A DNA stretch of 64,000 nucleotides from an uncultured Ruminococcus sp. (GCA_902794395.1 CADBHB010000007.1:1-64000), one strand, 5' to 3'. Positions 41,055-50,363 are shown, counted from the stretch's first letter. The notes: a model not told the origin generated them from the letters alone. Program-made: numbers and translations.

Positions 41055-41768
41055 TCATGCCTGCCTGTTCGGCAAAAAATGCTCGCCCGCAAGCAGACCG
41101 AAGCCCTTTGCGGTGAGTATGGGTTTTGATATTTTTTCAAGGGTTTGGGGGCTTAGCTGCAGCTGCCGCGCAAACTCGCCGCCCGCGTCCCGAATGTCCG
41201 ATAAATAGTTCTCGCGCTGACGTATCGGGTGATTTGCTGTAAAGATCTCGCCCTGCGCGCAGAGGATAGGCGTGTATTTGCGTCCGCCCAAAATCAAATC
41301 GAGCTGTCCCAGCAGGGCGCCGTACATCGCCTCGGTCTCAACATATCCGCAGCTGGAGATCACCACCAGCTTTTTTTCCGCCAGGCTTTTGTCCCTGAAC
41401 TCGTGGAAGGAAGCGCGGTGCGGGTCCTTGCTTTCGGACATGTAGGGAACCATCAGCGGCAGGCTGCGGTCGATAAGCGCCTTAAGCTGCGAGGGCATGC
41501 CGAAAAAGTAGAGCGGAAAGCTGAAGATGATAACATCCGCGTCAAGCATCCTTTGCTGTATGGCGGCGACGTCATCCTTCAGCACGCAGCGTCCCGTGCC
41601 GCTTTTCCAGCAGTAGTAGCAGCCTGTGCAGGGCTTTACCTCGCTTTGATACAGGGTGACTGTGTCTATCTCGGTCTGCTGCGGAAAGCCGCTTACAAAC
41701 GCCCGCGTTATATTCATTGTGTTGCTTTTTTCGCGCTTGGGGCTTGCGTTGATTACCAATACCTTCAT
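41055..41768 (-). CDS. NAD(P)H-dependent FMN reductase / flavodoxin-fold oxidoreductase
   Basis: A 237-residue flavodoxin-like protein. NASPKREKSNTMNI is the phosphate-binding loop and FPLYFFGMPSQLKALIDR is the second FMN motif. A Cys cluster, CTGCYYCWKSGTGRC, resembles iron-sulfur flavoproteins and 2-Cys members of the family. Its start overlaps the FabZ-like gene stop by one base, so it belongs to the same operon. It may supply an oxidation or reduction step on the acyl chain, or be a passenger; not resolved. Confidence 0.85.
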   Translation of the reverse strand: MKVLVINASPKREKSNTMNITRAFVSGFPQQTEIDTVTLYQSEVKPCTGCYYCWKSGTGRCVLKDDVAAIQQRMLDADVIIFSFPLYFFGMPSQLKALIDRSLPLMVPYMSESKDPHRASFHEFRDKSLAEKKLVVISSCGYVETEAMYGALLGQLDLILGGRKYTPILCAQGEIFTANHPIRQRENYLSDIRDAGGEFARQLQLSPQTLEKISKPILTAKGFGLLAGEHFLPNRQA

Positions 41769-42211
41769 CAGGCGTACACCTGTTCCTTGTCCATCGAGGT
41801 GAACATCAGGCTGCCCTTCGCCTTTACCGTGCCGTCAACGCTGACAACAGCCGAAAACTCATAGGCGGCTGCGGTGGCGCGGGTAACCTCGACCGTGATC
41901 TCCAGGCGGTCGCCGGGGATAACGGGGCGGATGAATTTGAAATCCTTAACCTTGAGCAGCACGTAAAGCTTGTTTTCGTCTGCCTGTTCGGGTGAGATCA
42001 CCAGACTGCACAGCTGCGCCGCGCTCTCAATGAGCAGCACACCGGGCATTATGGGGGCGTCGGGAAAGTGCCCCGAAAAATGCGGCTCGTTGACCGAAAC
42101 ACACTTGATGCCGGTGGCGCTCTTGTTTTCCTCAAGCGCCGTCACGCGCTCTATCATCTGGAACGGCGGGCGCTGTTTAATTCTTTTGTTGATTTCAAGG
42201 AGGTTCATCAT
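41768..42211 (-). CDS. fabZ: 3-hydroxyacyl-ACP dehydratase, FabZ-like
   Basis: A 147-residue hot-dog-fold protein. The active-site His and Glu are in HFSGHFPDAPIMPGVLLIESAAQ, the FabZ signature, and the N-terminal RPPFQMIERV matches FabZ. It dehydrates beta-hydroxyacyl-ACP. It overlaps the ketoreductase gene by 4 bases, so reduction and dehydration are encoded together. This copy probably serves the local cluster instead of primary fatty acid synthesis, because the other core genes (fabD, fabK, acc) are absent. Confidence 0.92.
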   Translation of the reverse strand: MMNLLEINKRIKQRPPFQMIERVTALEENKSATGIKCVSVNEPHFSGHFPDAPIMPGVLLIESAAQLCSLVISPEQADENKLYVLLKVKDFKFIRPVIPGDRLEITVEVTRATAAAYEFSAVVSVDGTVKAKGSLMFTSMDKEQVYA

Positions 42212-42942
42212 AAGCTCAGTCCTCCGTCCAGCACTATGGTCTGACCCGTCAGGTATGAGAAGTCGTCCGAGCAGAGCGCCGCGACAGCGGCGGCTACCTC
42301 CTTGGGGGAGGCGAAGCGGTGCATAGGCACCTCTTCCAGATACCTCGCCTTAAGCTCCTCGGGTATCGAGTCCATCATCTCGGTGGCGATAAAGCCGGGC
42401 GCAACGGCGTTTACGGTGATGCCCTTGGGGGCAAGCTCCTTGGCCATCACGGCGGTCATCGAGTTGACCGCGCCCTTGGTGGCGCTGTATACCGCCTGAC
42501 CCTCCACCGCCAGCACCGAGCTGACCGAGGAGATATTGATGATCTTGCCCTGCTTTTTGCCGAACATTTTCAGAGCTGCCTGCTGAGCGCAGTGGAAATA
42601 GCCCTTGATGTTTATGTCAAGGCTGCGTGACAGGCTGTCCTCGCGTATCATCAGCAGATAGGCGTCGTCAACCACGCCGGCGTTGTTCACCAGCACGTCC
42701 AGCTTGCCGAATTCCTTGATGACGGCGCGGAACATCTGCTTGACCGCGTCCAAATCTGCGGTGTTCGCCTTGTAGGCGACCGCCTTTCTGCCCAGCGCGG
42801 TTATTTCTTCCACTACCTCCTGTGCCTTTTGGTCGTTTGAGTTGTAGTTTACCGCGATGTCATAGCCTCTCTCGGCAAGGGCGAGAGCGCAAGCTCTGCC
42901 TATTCCGCGCGAGGCGCCCGTGATAAGCGCGACCTTGTCCAT
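42208..42942 (-). CDS. fabG: 3-oxoacyl-ACP reductase, FabG-like
   Basis: A classical 244-residue short-chain dehydrogenase. ITGASRGIGRA binds NADPH, NNAG is present, and the catalytic Ser-Tyr-Lys lies in NISSVSSVLAVEGQAVYSATK; the end TGQTIVLDGGLSL is typical of FabG. CGGAGGGA precedes the ATG. In the operon it reduces the ketoacyl chain made by the ketosynthase encoded upstream. Confidence 0.95.
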   Translation of the reverse strand: MDKVALITGASRGIGRACALALAERGYDIAVNYNSNDQKAQEVVEEITALGRKAVAYKANTADLDAVKQMFRAVIKEFGKLDVLVNNAGVVDDAYLLMIREDSLSRSLDINIKGYFHCAQQAALKMFGKKQGKIINISSVSSVLAVEGQAVYSATKGAVNSMTAVMAKELAPKGITVNAVAPGFIATEMMDSIPEELKARYLEEVPMHRFASPKEVAAAVAALCSDDFSYLTGQTIVLDGGLSL

Positions 42943-43020
42943 AATTCCCTCCGTATTTAAATCGTAACAGCTTTGGGCGGCAAATAGCCGCCTGCCGGTA
43001 TATCGTGTTTTAAGTGCGCT

Positions 43021-45369
43021 TTATGGCGCTTTTTTTATTACGACTGCCGAGTAGGAGCCTCCCAGACCGAAGGAGGTCGCCAGCAGGTATCGCGCGGAGC
43101 CGGTGTTGAATCGACCTTCCGCTACTCCGTCGGCAGACACGGTGTAACAGTTAACTTCGCTGTCCGTCATGCCCGCTAAAAGCTCGGCCGCGTAGGCGGC
43201 GCTCAGCGCGGCTGCGGCGGCTCTTGCCTCGCCGCAGGTCTCCTTGACGCACAGCACGGGGATGTCTTTGCCGAACACCTTGCGGTAAGCATCGGCTTCA
43301 AGGGCGTCTACCGCCTCGTTGCCGTCGGCAAAGCCGCATACGGCGTCGATTTGAGCGGGAGTAATGCCGGCGTCGGCGCAGGCGTCCTCGATAGCCTGCT
43401 CCAAGGCGCTCATTGTGCCGCTGATCTTATACGCCTCCGTGCCGCAGTGAGCGGTGGCGCAGCCCGCGACCTCAGCGAGGATCTTGCTGCCTCTGGCGGA
43501 GGCGGTGCTTTCCTTTTCAAGAACGAGCGTCACCGAGCCCTCGCCCAGCGCGATTCCGCCCTTGCTGTAGGGCTTGCCGCTGCCGAGGATGCCTAGCTCT
43601 GCGCAGAGGGAAGATTCGATGTCGGTGTTTTCATCGGTGCCCGCCGCGAGCATGGTGTCCGCTTCGCCGCACCTGATAACGTCTACCGCATAGCAAATGC
43701 TCTGCAAGCCCGCCTGGATGCCGTTGGCGACAGTGGCGTTGTAGCCGCGGATGTCGGAGAAGATGCTCAAATATCCGCCCGCCGCGTTGTAAACGGTGTT
43801 GGGGAAAGCAAAGGCGCTGCCTTTTTCGGTGCCGTTTTTGATGGCGTTGATCTGAAAATCGGCGATCTCCTTGAGCGGACCGTCGGCGGTGCCGATCACT
43901 ATGCCGATGTTATTTTCATTGGTTTCGTCAACGGTGATGCCCGCGTTTTCAAGCGCGGATACGCCGCTGAGAAGCTGAAGCTGGCTGAAACGGTCAAGCT
44001 TACGGAAGAACGCCATCTTCACGCCGTGAGCCTTGAAATCCGCTGAGCCGAACTGCGCGCGCAGCCCTTCCGCCTCATTCTCTGTTTTTTCGCCGAGCAG
44101 CTTGCCTATACCGGTGACGAATATCCTCTCGTCTACCTTCTTTTCGGGAAGCTCGGCGGGTACTTTTGAAAAAATGATGCTCGCGTTGTTGCCGCCGAAG
44201 GCAAAGGAGTTGGACATCACATGCGTGACAGCCTTCTCGCGCTTTTGGTTGGGCACAAAGTCGAGCTTGCCCGCTTTTTCCTTGAGGGTCTTCAAATCCT
44301 CCTCGCTGTAGCCGATAGTGGGGGGGATAACGTTGTCGCAGACGGACTTGACGGAGAACACCGCCTCAATAGAGCCCGCCGCGCCCAGGCAGTGACCCGT
44401 CATGGACTTGGTGGAGCTGACGCTGAGGTTGTCGCTTTCGTCAAAGAGCGTGTGCAGCGACAAAAACTCGGCTTCGTCATTTTTGGCGGTGCCGGTGCCG
44501 TGCGCGTTGATATAGTCTATGTCCTGCGGCTTGAGCGCGGAATTTTCCATGGCACGGCGGATCGCCGCCATCTGACCCATGCCGTCGGGACGGGGCGCGG
44601 TGATGTGGTGGGCGTCGCTGCTGACGCCGGAGCCCAGCACGTCGCAATATATCTTGGCTCCGCGCGCCTTGGCGTGCTCGTAGCTCTCCACGATAAGCAC
44701 GCCCGAGCCTTCGCCCAGCGTTATGCCGCTGCTGCGGTTGAAGGGCGAACAGCTGTCCGCGTCAAGCGCGTGCAGGGCGTGAAAGCCGCTGAACGCCAGC
44801 GAAGAAAAGCTGTCGGTGCCGCCCGCCGCAAAAACGTCCGCCTTGCCCGCGCGGATCAGGTCGCAGGCGTAGGCTATGCTCATAGTGCCCGCGGCGCAGG
44901 CGTTTACGATGTTGGCTGTGGTGCCGTTCAGGGCAAAATGTTTTGCCACGTTGTTGGCGATCGCGGAGGCGGACATCTTCCAAATGTCCTGCGGGTCGCC
45001 CTTGCCGCCGTTGATTTCTTCGGTGTAGTATTTGTCGATGCTGGCGGCGCCGCCGACGCAGCTTCCGAGTATAACGCCGATGCGGCGGCTGTCCTCCTTA
45101 GATAGCTCCAGTCCCGCGTCGTCCAGCGCTTCCGCGGTCGCCTTGATGCACAGCAGGGAAGAGCGGTCGTAGTTTTCGTCCGACAGCTCCCCGTTGGGCA
45201 GGTCGACCTCGGCGCCCTTGCGGGCATAGCAGTTTTCGGTGTTTACGCTCTTGACGTCGTCAATGCCCGTTTTGCCGTTCAACGCGTTGCGCCAGCAGGT
45301 GTCAACGTCGTTTCCGAGTCCGCACACAAGTCCCAGACCCGTGACGACGACTCTTTTTTTGTTATCCAT
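43021..45369 (-). CDS. Fused ketosynthase and chain-length-factor-like protein
   Basis: A 782-residue protein made of two FabF-type thiolase folds. The first (about 5-405) is complete: C158 in NACAAGT, H290 in NAHGTGT and H326 in TKSMTGHCLGAAGS. The second (about 413-782) keeps the fold (VANGIQAGLQSICYAVDVI, GGIALGEGSVTLVLE, TSFGLGGSYSAVV) but lacks the nucleophile Cys (GIQAG) and the paired His residues, as in chain-length factors of type II polyketide systems. Ketosynthase and chain-length factor are usually separate proteins; here they are one chain. It starts 4 bases after the ACP gene. Product unknown; a polyene or unusual fatty acid is possible. Confidence 0.87.
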   Translation of the reverse strand: MDNKKRVVVTGLGLVCGLGNDVDTCWRNALNGKTGIDDVKSVNTENCYARKGAEVDLPNGELSDENYDRSSLLCIKATAEALDDAGLELSKEDSRRIGVILGSCVGGAASIDKYYTEEINGGKGDPQDIWKMSASAIANNVAKHFALNGTTANIVNACAAGTMSIAYACDLIRAGKADVFAAGGTDSFSSLAFSGFHALHALDADSCSPFNRSSGITLGEGSGVLIVESYEHAKARGAKIYCDVLGSGVSSDAHHITAPRPDGMGQMAAIRRAMENSALKPQDIDYINAHGTGTAKNDEAEFLSLHTLFDESDNLSVSSTKSMTGHCLGAAGSIEAVFSVKSVCDNVIPPTIGYSEEDLKTLKEKAGKLDFVPNQKREKAVTHVMSNSFAFGGNNASIIFSKVPAELPEKKVDERIFVTGIGKLLGEKTENEAEGLRAQFGSADFKAHGVKMAFFRKLDRFSQLQLLSGVSALENAGITVDETNENNIGIVIGTADGPLKEIADFQINAIKNGTEKGSAFAFPNTVYNAAGGYLSIFSDIRGYNATVANGIQAGLQSICYAVDVIRCGEADTMLAAGTDENTDIESSLCAELGILGSGKPYSKGGIALGEGSVTLVLEKESTASARGSKILAEVAGCATAHCGTEAYKISGTMSALEQAIEDACADAGITPAQIDAVCGFADGNEAVDALEADAYRKVFGKDIPVLCVKETCGEARAAAAALSAAYAAELLAGMTDSEVNCYTVSADGVAEGRFNTGSARYLLATSFGLGGSYSAVVIKKAP

Positions 45370-45373
45370 ATTT

Positions 45374-45619
45374 TTACGCCTCTTTGTGGGTCTCTACGTA
45401 GTTTGTCAGGGTTTCGATGGTTTGGAAATCCTCTCTGGGAGCGCCGGTCATGTCGATGCCGAACAGCTCGTCGATGCAGGCGATGATCTCGATGGAGTCG
45501 ATGGAGTCCAGACCGATGTCCTCGCCGAACAGCTCGGAGTCAAACTCCAGCTCATCCTCGGGGATCCTCAGGGTGTCTACAAGTACCTTCTTGATTTTCT
45601 CAGCAATTTCGATGTTCAT
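45374..45619 (-). CDS. Acyl carrier protein
   Basis: An 81-residue acyl carrier protein. The phosphopantetheine Ser is in GLDSIDSIEI, and the four-helix pattern (IAEKIKKVLVDTL, DSIEIIACIDELFGI, DFQTIETLTNYVETH) is clear. It is dedicated to the cluster, lying between the acyltransferase and ketosynthase genes. AAAGGAAA precedes the ATG. Confidence 0.94.
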   Translation of the reverse strand: MNIEIAEKIKKVLVDTLRIPEDELEFDSELFGEDIGLDSIDSIEIIACIDELFGIDMTGAPREDFQTIETLTNYVETHKEA

Positions 45620-45665
45620 AATTTTATTTCCTTTCCAGAATTATTTTTATATATGACAGTGCTTT

Positions 45666-46349
45666 TCAGCACTTATCGGCATAGGTTTCTTCAAAGTAGG
45701 TGCCGCATCTGCCGTACTTTTTCTCGGTAACGCCGTAAAGCCTGCGTACCTCCTCTTGGGACTGCGCCATAAGCGTCTTTGCGTATTTGGAGCGGCGCAT
45801 GTCCTCGGGGCAGCGGCTCTCAATAGCTTTGCCCACGCGGGCGCGCTGGCGCTTGCCGAATACCATGTCGTATCTGCCGTAGATGGCGACGGGTATTATT
45901 CTCGCGCCGGTTTTGGCGCTAAGCATACCGGCTCCGCTTTTGAAATCGAGCATCCTTCCCTCACGAGCAACCGCGCCCTCAGGGAAGATCAGTATCGATT
46001 CGCCCTGCGCGATCAGCTTTTCGCCTGTCTGATACCACGAGGCGTCCAGCGTGTTGAGGTCGATGGGTATGCTCTTGGTCAGCTTGATGAATTTGCCGTA
46101 GCCCTCTTTGTCGTACCACTTGCGGCTGACTACGGAATACGGCTTGAATTTTTTGGCGACGGCAGCGGCGAACACTCCGTCAAAGTGGTGGGTATGGTTG
46201 GCGACAAAGATAAACGGTTCCTTGCCCGCGCGCTTTTTCAGCGACTTGTCCTCCCACACTATCTGCGGCCTCAGCGCTACGGTTACAGCGAGGTTGAGCA
46301 GGTGCGTAAACAGTCTGCTTTTCAGGCTTTGTCTGTTGTTACCGCTCAT
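45666..46349 (-). CDS. PlsC-family 1-acylglycerol-3-phosphate-type acyltransferase
   Basis: A 227-residue acyltransferase. The catalytic HX4D is NHTHHFDG, the second motif includes SRKWYDKEGYGKFIK, and the third is LIFPEGAVAREG. Enzymes of this group transfer acyl chains from ACP or CoA to an alcohol such as lysophosphatidate. The start is the ATG at 46349, with GGAGGG 6 bases upstream; a longer frame starting at 46385 begins at the predicted +1. It is the first gene of the operon and may transfer the finished chain to a lipid. Confidence 0.9.
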   Translation of the reverse strand: MSGNNRQSLKSRLFTHLLNLAVTVALRPQIVWEDKSLKKRAGKEPFIFVANHTHHFDGVFAAAVAKKFKPYSVVSRKWYDKEGYGKFIKLTKSIPIDLNTLDASWYQTGEKLIAQGESILIFPEGAVAREGRMLDFKSGAGMLSAKTGARIIPVAIYGRYDMVFGKRQRARVGKAIESRCPEDMRRSKYAKTLMAQSQEEVRRLYGVTEKKYGRCGTYFEETYADKC

Positions 46350-46390
46350 TTCGTTCCCTCCGTTTCCCGCGTGATTTTCGCACAACTTAT

Positions 46391-46419
46391 ATTATACAAA
46401 TCTAAATCGGGTTTTTCAA
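46391..46419 (-). promoter_or_regulatory. Promoter of the fatty-acid/polyketide-like operon
   Basis: Minus-strand TTGAAA (46419-46414), 17-bp spacer, TATAAT (46396-46391), 40 bases before the acyltransferase start. Confidence 0.82.
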
Positions 46420-46508
46420 TAGACAAAATAAGGGAAAACTGTTACATTTTTCGCTGTTTTTGGTGGATATGTAGAAAAATGTCGCAAAAACTTCTGTTGA
46501 AAAAACAC

Positions 46509-46537
46509 TTGCAAAAAATTTAGAATAGTGCTATCAT
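46509..46537 (+). promoter_or_regulatory. Promoter of the T-box pheST operon
   Basis: TTGCAA (46509-46514), 17-bp spacer, TATCAT (46532-46537). The T-box leader begins just downstream. Confidence 0.72.
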
Positions 46538-46543
46538 AGGGAA

Positions 46544-46787
46544 AGATAACACGGCGACGGAGAGAGTAGCCCAAAACCCTGCCCTGAAAGAGAGACGCGT
46601 CAGCGGCTGAAAGCGCGTTACGGCAGATTTGTGTGAAGTTCGCTCCCGAGTGGCGCCTTTGAAGCAATAGTAGGAGGCGACGGGCAACACCGTTATATGT
46701 TCTTGAGAGCCTGTTTTAAATAACGGGAATCAGGGTGGTACCGCGGATCTTCCGTCCCTGCGCATTTTTGCGCAGGGCTTTTTTATT
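46544..46787 (+). ncRNA. T-box leader of pheST, probable Phe specifier
   Basis: The T-box sequence AGGGTGGTACCGCGG is at 46732-46746. It is followed by the terminator CCCTGCGC/GCGCAGGG (46756-46777) and a T-run. Stem I begins with the GAGAGAGTAG segment (AGUA of the specifier loop). On the return strand GTGAAGTTCGCTCC offers TTC, a Phe codon, in the specifier position just after GAAG. Uncharged tRNA-Phe would pair with the specifier and the T-box bulge and prevent termination. This fits the downstream pheS and pheT. Confidence 0.92.
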
Positions 46788-46823
46788 TAATCAATAATCA
46801 TTCAAAAAATACAGGAGGAAATC

Positions 46824-47873
46824 ATGGACAAAATCAGAGAATTGCGAGAAGAATTTGAACAAAAGCTCGCGCAGACGTCCGACCTTGCCTTGCTTGACAA
46901 GGTGCGCGTCGACTATCTGGGAAAAAAAGGCAGCATCACCGCGCTGCTGAAGGGAATGAAGGAGCTGTCAAACGAGCAGAAGAAATCCTTCGGCGCCGAG
47001 GTCAACAAGCTCAAGGGCTACGCCGCCAAGCGCATAGAGGAAAGGGTAGAGGAGCTCCGCAGGCTGGAGACCGAGCGCGAGATCGCCCTGATGCCCCGCT
47101 TCGACATCACCGCGCCCGCCGACCTGACGCGCGGCTCTTATCACCCCATCACGCTGGTGCAGCGCCAGTGCGAGAACATCTTCAAGTCGATGGGCTTCAC
47201 CGTGGAGGACTACCCCGAGGTCGTCACCGACTACGAGTGCTTTGAGTCGGTAAACATCCCCAAGCACCACCCCGCCAGAGATATGCAGGACACCTACTAC
47301 CTTACCAACGGTCAGCTGCTCAAATCTCAGACATCCGCCGCGCAGAATGCCATTCTCAAAAAGTACGGCAAGAACCTCAAAGAAAACGGCGTGCCCATCA
47401 AGGCTATTTTCCCCGGACGCTGCTTTAGGAACGAGGCGACCGACGCCAGCCACGAAAACACCTTCTTCCAGATGGAGGGCATGATGGTCGACCGTGACAT
47501 CTCCATCTCCAATCTGATATTCTTTATGAAAACAATGCTCTCAGAGGTCTTTCAAAGGGACGTCAAGGTGCGCCTGCGCCCGGGCTTTTTCCCCTTCGTT
47601 GAACCCGGCTTCGAGCTTGACATCAACTGCCTGATCTGCGGCGGCGAGGGCTGTGCCTCCTGCAAGCACAGCGGCTGGCTGGAGCTGTGCCCCTGCGGCA
47701 TGATCCACCCCAACGTACTGCGCGAGGGCGGCATCGACCCCGACGAGTACACCGGCTTCGCCTTCGGTCTGGGTCTTACCAGACTGGCGATGATGGAATA
47801 CAAGATCAAGGATATCCGCGACCTCAACAGCGGCAGCCTAAAGGCGCTGTCTCAGTTTACGGACGACGAATAA
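46824..47873 (+). CDS. pheS: Phenylalanine--tRNA ligase alpha subunit
   Basis: Catalytic subunit of the heterotetrameric PheRS. The 349 residues have an N-terminal coiled coil (REEFEQKLAQTSDLALLDKV, YLGKKGSITALLKGM) that contacts tRNA, then the class II core: motif 2 in FPGRCFRNEATDASHENTFFQMEG and motif 3 in GFAFGLGLTRLAMMEYKI. AGGAGG precedes the ATG. The T-box upstream controls it with pheT, which begins 16 bases later. Confidence 0.97.
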   Translation: MDKIRELREEFEQKLAQTSDLALLDKVRVDYLGKKGSITALLKGMKELSNEQKKSFGAEVNKLKGYAAKRIEERVEELRRLETEREIALMPRFDITAPADLTRGSYHPITLVQRQCENIFKSMGFTVEDYPEVVTDYECFESVNIPKHHPARDMQDTYYLTNGQLLKSQTSAAQNAILKKYGKNLKENGVPIKAIFPGRCFRNEATDASHENTFFQMEGMMVDRDISISNLIFFMKTMLSEVFQRDVKVRLRPGFFPFVEPGFELDINCLICGGEGCASCKHSGWLELCPCGMIHPNVLREGGIDPDEYTGFAFGLGLTRLAMMEYKIKDIRDLNSGSLKALSQFTDDE

Positions 47874-47889
47874 AGGAGGAGAATTAGCT

Positions 47890-50256
47890 ATGTTTTTATC
47901 TATGAACTGGATTTCCGACTTCGTTGACCTCTCGGGTCTGGATAAGCAGGAACTCATCCGTCAGTTTTCACTGTCCACCGCCGAGGTGGAAAATGATATA
48001 TTCTTCAAGGGCAGCGACATCAGCGGCATAGTGGTCGCCGAAATCAAGTCGGTGGAAAACCACCCCGAATCCAAAAAGCTGCACCTGCTAAAGGTCGACA
48101 TCGGCTCGGATGAGCTGATAGACGTGGTCTGCGGCGCACCCAATGTGCGCGTAGGCATGAAAACCGCCTTTGCCAAGGTGGGCGCTCAAATCGGCGACAT
48201 CACCATCGCGCCCCGCAAGCTGGCTGGCTTCACCTCAAACGGCATGTGCTGCGGCGAGGCGGAGATCGGCATAAGCGACGACAACTCGGGCATCATGGAG
48301 ATCACCGACGACATCCCCAACGGCACCGACCTCAAGAGCGTATACGAGATCGACGACATTGTATTCGAGGTTGACAACAAGTCGCTCACCAACCGCCCCG
48401 ACCTCTGGGGACACTACGGCATCGCCCGCGAATTCGCGGCGCTGGCAGGCAGACCGCTCAAGCCCCTCGACACCGAGGACCTGACCGCCTTTGACAGCTT
48501 GCCTAAGGTTGACCTCAGAATAGAGGACCCGCTGTGCTACCGCTATTCCTGCTTGCAGGTGGAGAACATCAAGCGCGGCATCAGCCCCGTAAACATGCGC
48601 ATCCGCCTCTACTACTGCGGAATGCGCGCCATCAACTTCCTCGCCGACCTCACCAACTACCTCATGCTCGAGATGGGTCAGCCCATGCACGCCTTCGACT
48701 CCCGCAAGGTAGGCAAGATCCGCATCAAACGCTTTGAAAAGCCCTTTGTGTTCCAAACCCTCGACGGCGTGGAGCGCAACATCGACGAAAATACCCTGAT
48801 GATCTGCAACGGCGACACGCCCGTGGCGATCGCAGGCATCATGGGCGGTCTGGACTCCGAGATCGTCGACGATACCACCACCCTCACGCTGGAATCCGCC
48901 ACCTTTGACGCGGCTTCAATCCGCAAGTCCACCGTCCGTCTGGCGCACCGCACCGACGCCTCCATGCGCTACGAAAAGAGCCTCGACCCCGAGCTGACCG
49001 ACGTTGCTATCGCGCGCTTTTTAAATCTTTTAAAGAAATATGACAGCGGCGCCGTGGTCGTTTCCGCCCTCACCGACGAGTACGCCTTCCGCTACGACAC
49101 CGTGGAGCTCAACTTCACCAAGGCGTTCGTGGACCGCTACACCGGAATCGAGATCGACAACGAAACCATCGTCAAGACCCTGCAAAGCCTCGGCTTCAAG
49201 GTGTCGGTAGACAACGACACCTTCGACGTTGTGGTGCCCTCGTGGAGAGCCACCAAGGACGTGACCATGAACGCCGACATCATCGAAGAGATCACCCGTA
49301 TCTACGGCTACGACAACTTTGAGATACACACCACCCGCAGCCCGCTGTATCCCGTCCGTATGGACGAGGTAAAGCGCAACGAGGAGAAGATAAAGGACAT
49401 CCTCGTAAAGAGATACAGCCTTCACGAGCTGCACTCCTATGTTTGGGCGTATTACGACGAGCTGAAAGCCCTCGGCATCCCCGTAGAGGACAACATTCGC
49501 CTCTTGAACGCCACCAACCCCAACATCGAGACCATCCGCAATTCGATGATCCCCACCCAGCTCTGCCAGGTCAAGACAAATGTGGGCTACGCGCCCGACT
49601 TCGGCATCTTTGAGGTCGGCAGAGTAGTCACCGGCATGACAGAGGACGACCTCTGTGTCGAGAAGAAAATGCTGGCGGTCACCCTCTACAGCAAGACCCG
49701 CGAGGTCAAGGAGCTTTACTTCGCTCTGCGCGACATGCTGGCGGTCATCACCGATGACATCAAGCACCGCGCTCTCGACTTTGCCGCCGCCGAGCCCGCT
49801 CACAGCTACGAGCACCCCGTAAACCTCAATACCATTTTGCTTGACGGCAAGGCTATCGGCACCATCGGTATCGTCCACCCCAATGTCGGCAAAAAAATCG
49901 ACAAAAAGGCGGCTATCGTGTTTGCCGAGGTGGATATGCAGGCGTTTGCGGATGTTGAAAACGCTTCCATCGTCTACGCCGAGCCGTCCAAGTTCCCGCC
50001 CATGGATTACGACATCAGCGTGGTCATCCCCAAGGGCGTGCTTTTCGCTGATATGGCCAAGTGCTGGAAAAACGAGGGCAAAGGCATCCTCAAATCAGCC
50101 AAAGTGGTTGACAGCTACAACACCGAAACCTTCCACAGCGAGACCATCCGTTTTGAGTTCTCGTCCAACGAGCGCACCCTCTCCTCAAACGAGGTGCAGG
50201 AGATCATGGACGCCGTGATCGCGAACCTTAAGGAAATCGACGTAAAACTCAGATAA
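47890..50256 (+). CDS. pheT: Phenylalanine--tRNA ligase beta subunit
   Basis: The 788-residue beta subunit. In order: an N-terminal EMAP/tRNA-binding-like domain (ESKKLHLLKVDIGSDELIDV, VCGAPNVRVGMKTAFAKVGA), the B3/B4 editing domain (HAFDSRKVGKIRIKRFEKPF, IAGIMGGLDSEI), B5, a degenerate class II core and the C-terminal anticodon-binding FDX-ACB domain (YAEPSKFPPMDYDISVVIPK). AAGGAGG precedes the ATG. It is coupled to pheS under the Phe T-box. Confidence 0.97.
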   Translation: MFLSMNWISDFVDLSGLDKQELIRQFSLSTAEVENDIFFKGSDISGIVVAEIKSVENHPESKKLHLLKVDIGSDELIDVVCGAPNVRVGMKTAFAKVGAQIGDITIAPRKLAGFTSNGMCCGEAEIGISDDNSGIMEITDDIPNGTDLKSVYEIDDIVFEVDNKSLTNRPDLWGHYGIAREFAALAGRPLKPLDTEDLTAFDSLPKVDLRIEDPLCYRYSCLQVENIKRGISPVNMRIRLYYCGMRAINFLADLTNYLMLEMGQPMHAFDSRKVGKIRIKRFEKPFVFQTLDGVERNIDENTLMICNGDTPVAIAGIMGGLDSEIVDDTTTLTLESATFDAASIRKSTVRLAHRTDASMRYEKSLDPELTDVAIARFLNLLKKYDSGAVVVSALTDEYAFRYDTVELNFTKAFVDRYTGIEIDNETIVKTLQSLGFKVSVDNDTFDVVVPSWRATKDVTMNADIIEEITRIYGYDNFEIHTTRSPLYPVRMDEVKRNEEKIKDILVKRYSLHELHSYVWAYYDELKALGIPVEDNIRLLNATNPNIETIRNSMIPTQLCQVKTNVGYAPDFGIFEVGRVVTGMTEDDLCVEKKMLAVTLYSKTREVKELYFALRDMLAVITDDIKHRALDFAAAEPAHSYEHPVNLNTILLDGKAIGTIGIVHPNVGKKIDKKAAIVFAEVDMQAFADVENASIVYAEPSKFPPMDYDISVVIPKGVLFADMAKCWKNEGKGILKSAKVVDSYNTETFHSETIRFEFSSNERTLSSNEVQEIMDAVIANLKEIDVKLR

Positions 50257-50277
50257 CGGCTCTGTTTGCCGAATAAA

Positions 50278-50312
50278 GGGCAGGCTCATTTGTTTGAGTC
50301 TGCCCCTTGCTT
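50278..50312 (+). terminator. Terminator of pheST
   Basis: GGGCAGGCTCA pairs with TGAGTCTGCCC (11 bp, one G-U), followed by a T-rich tract. Confidence 0.8.
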
Positions 50313-50334
50313 TTGTGCTTTCCGCAAAAAAGGC

Positions 50335-50363
50335 TTGCACTTTCGGCGGTAATGATGTATAAT
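50335..50363 (+). promoter_or_regulatory. Promoter of ireB
   Basis: TTGCAC (50335-50340), 17-bp spacer, TATAAT (50358-50363). Confidence 0.78.
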
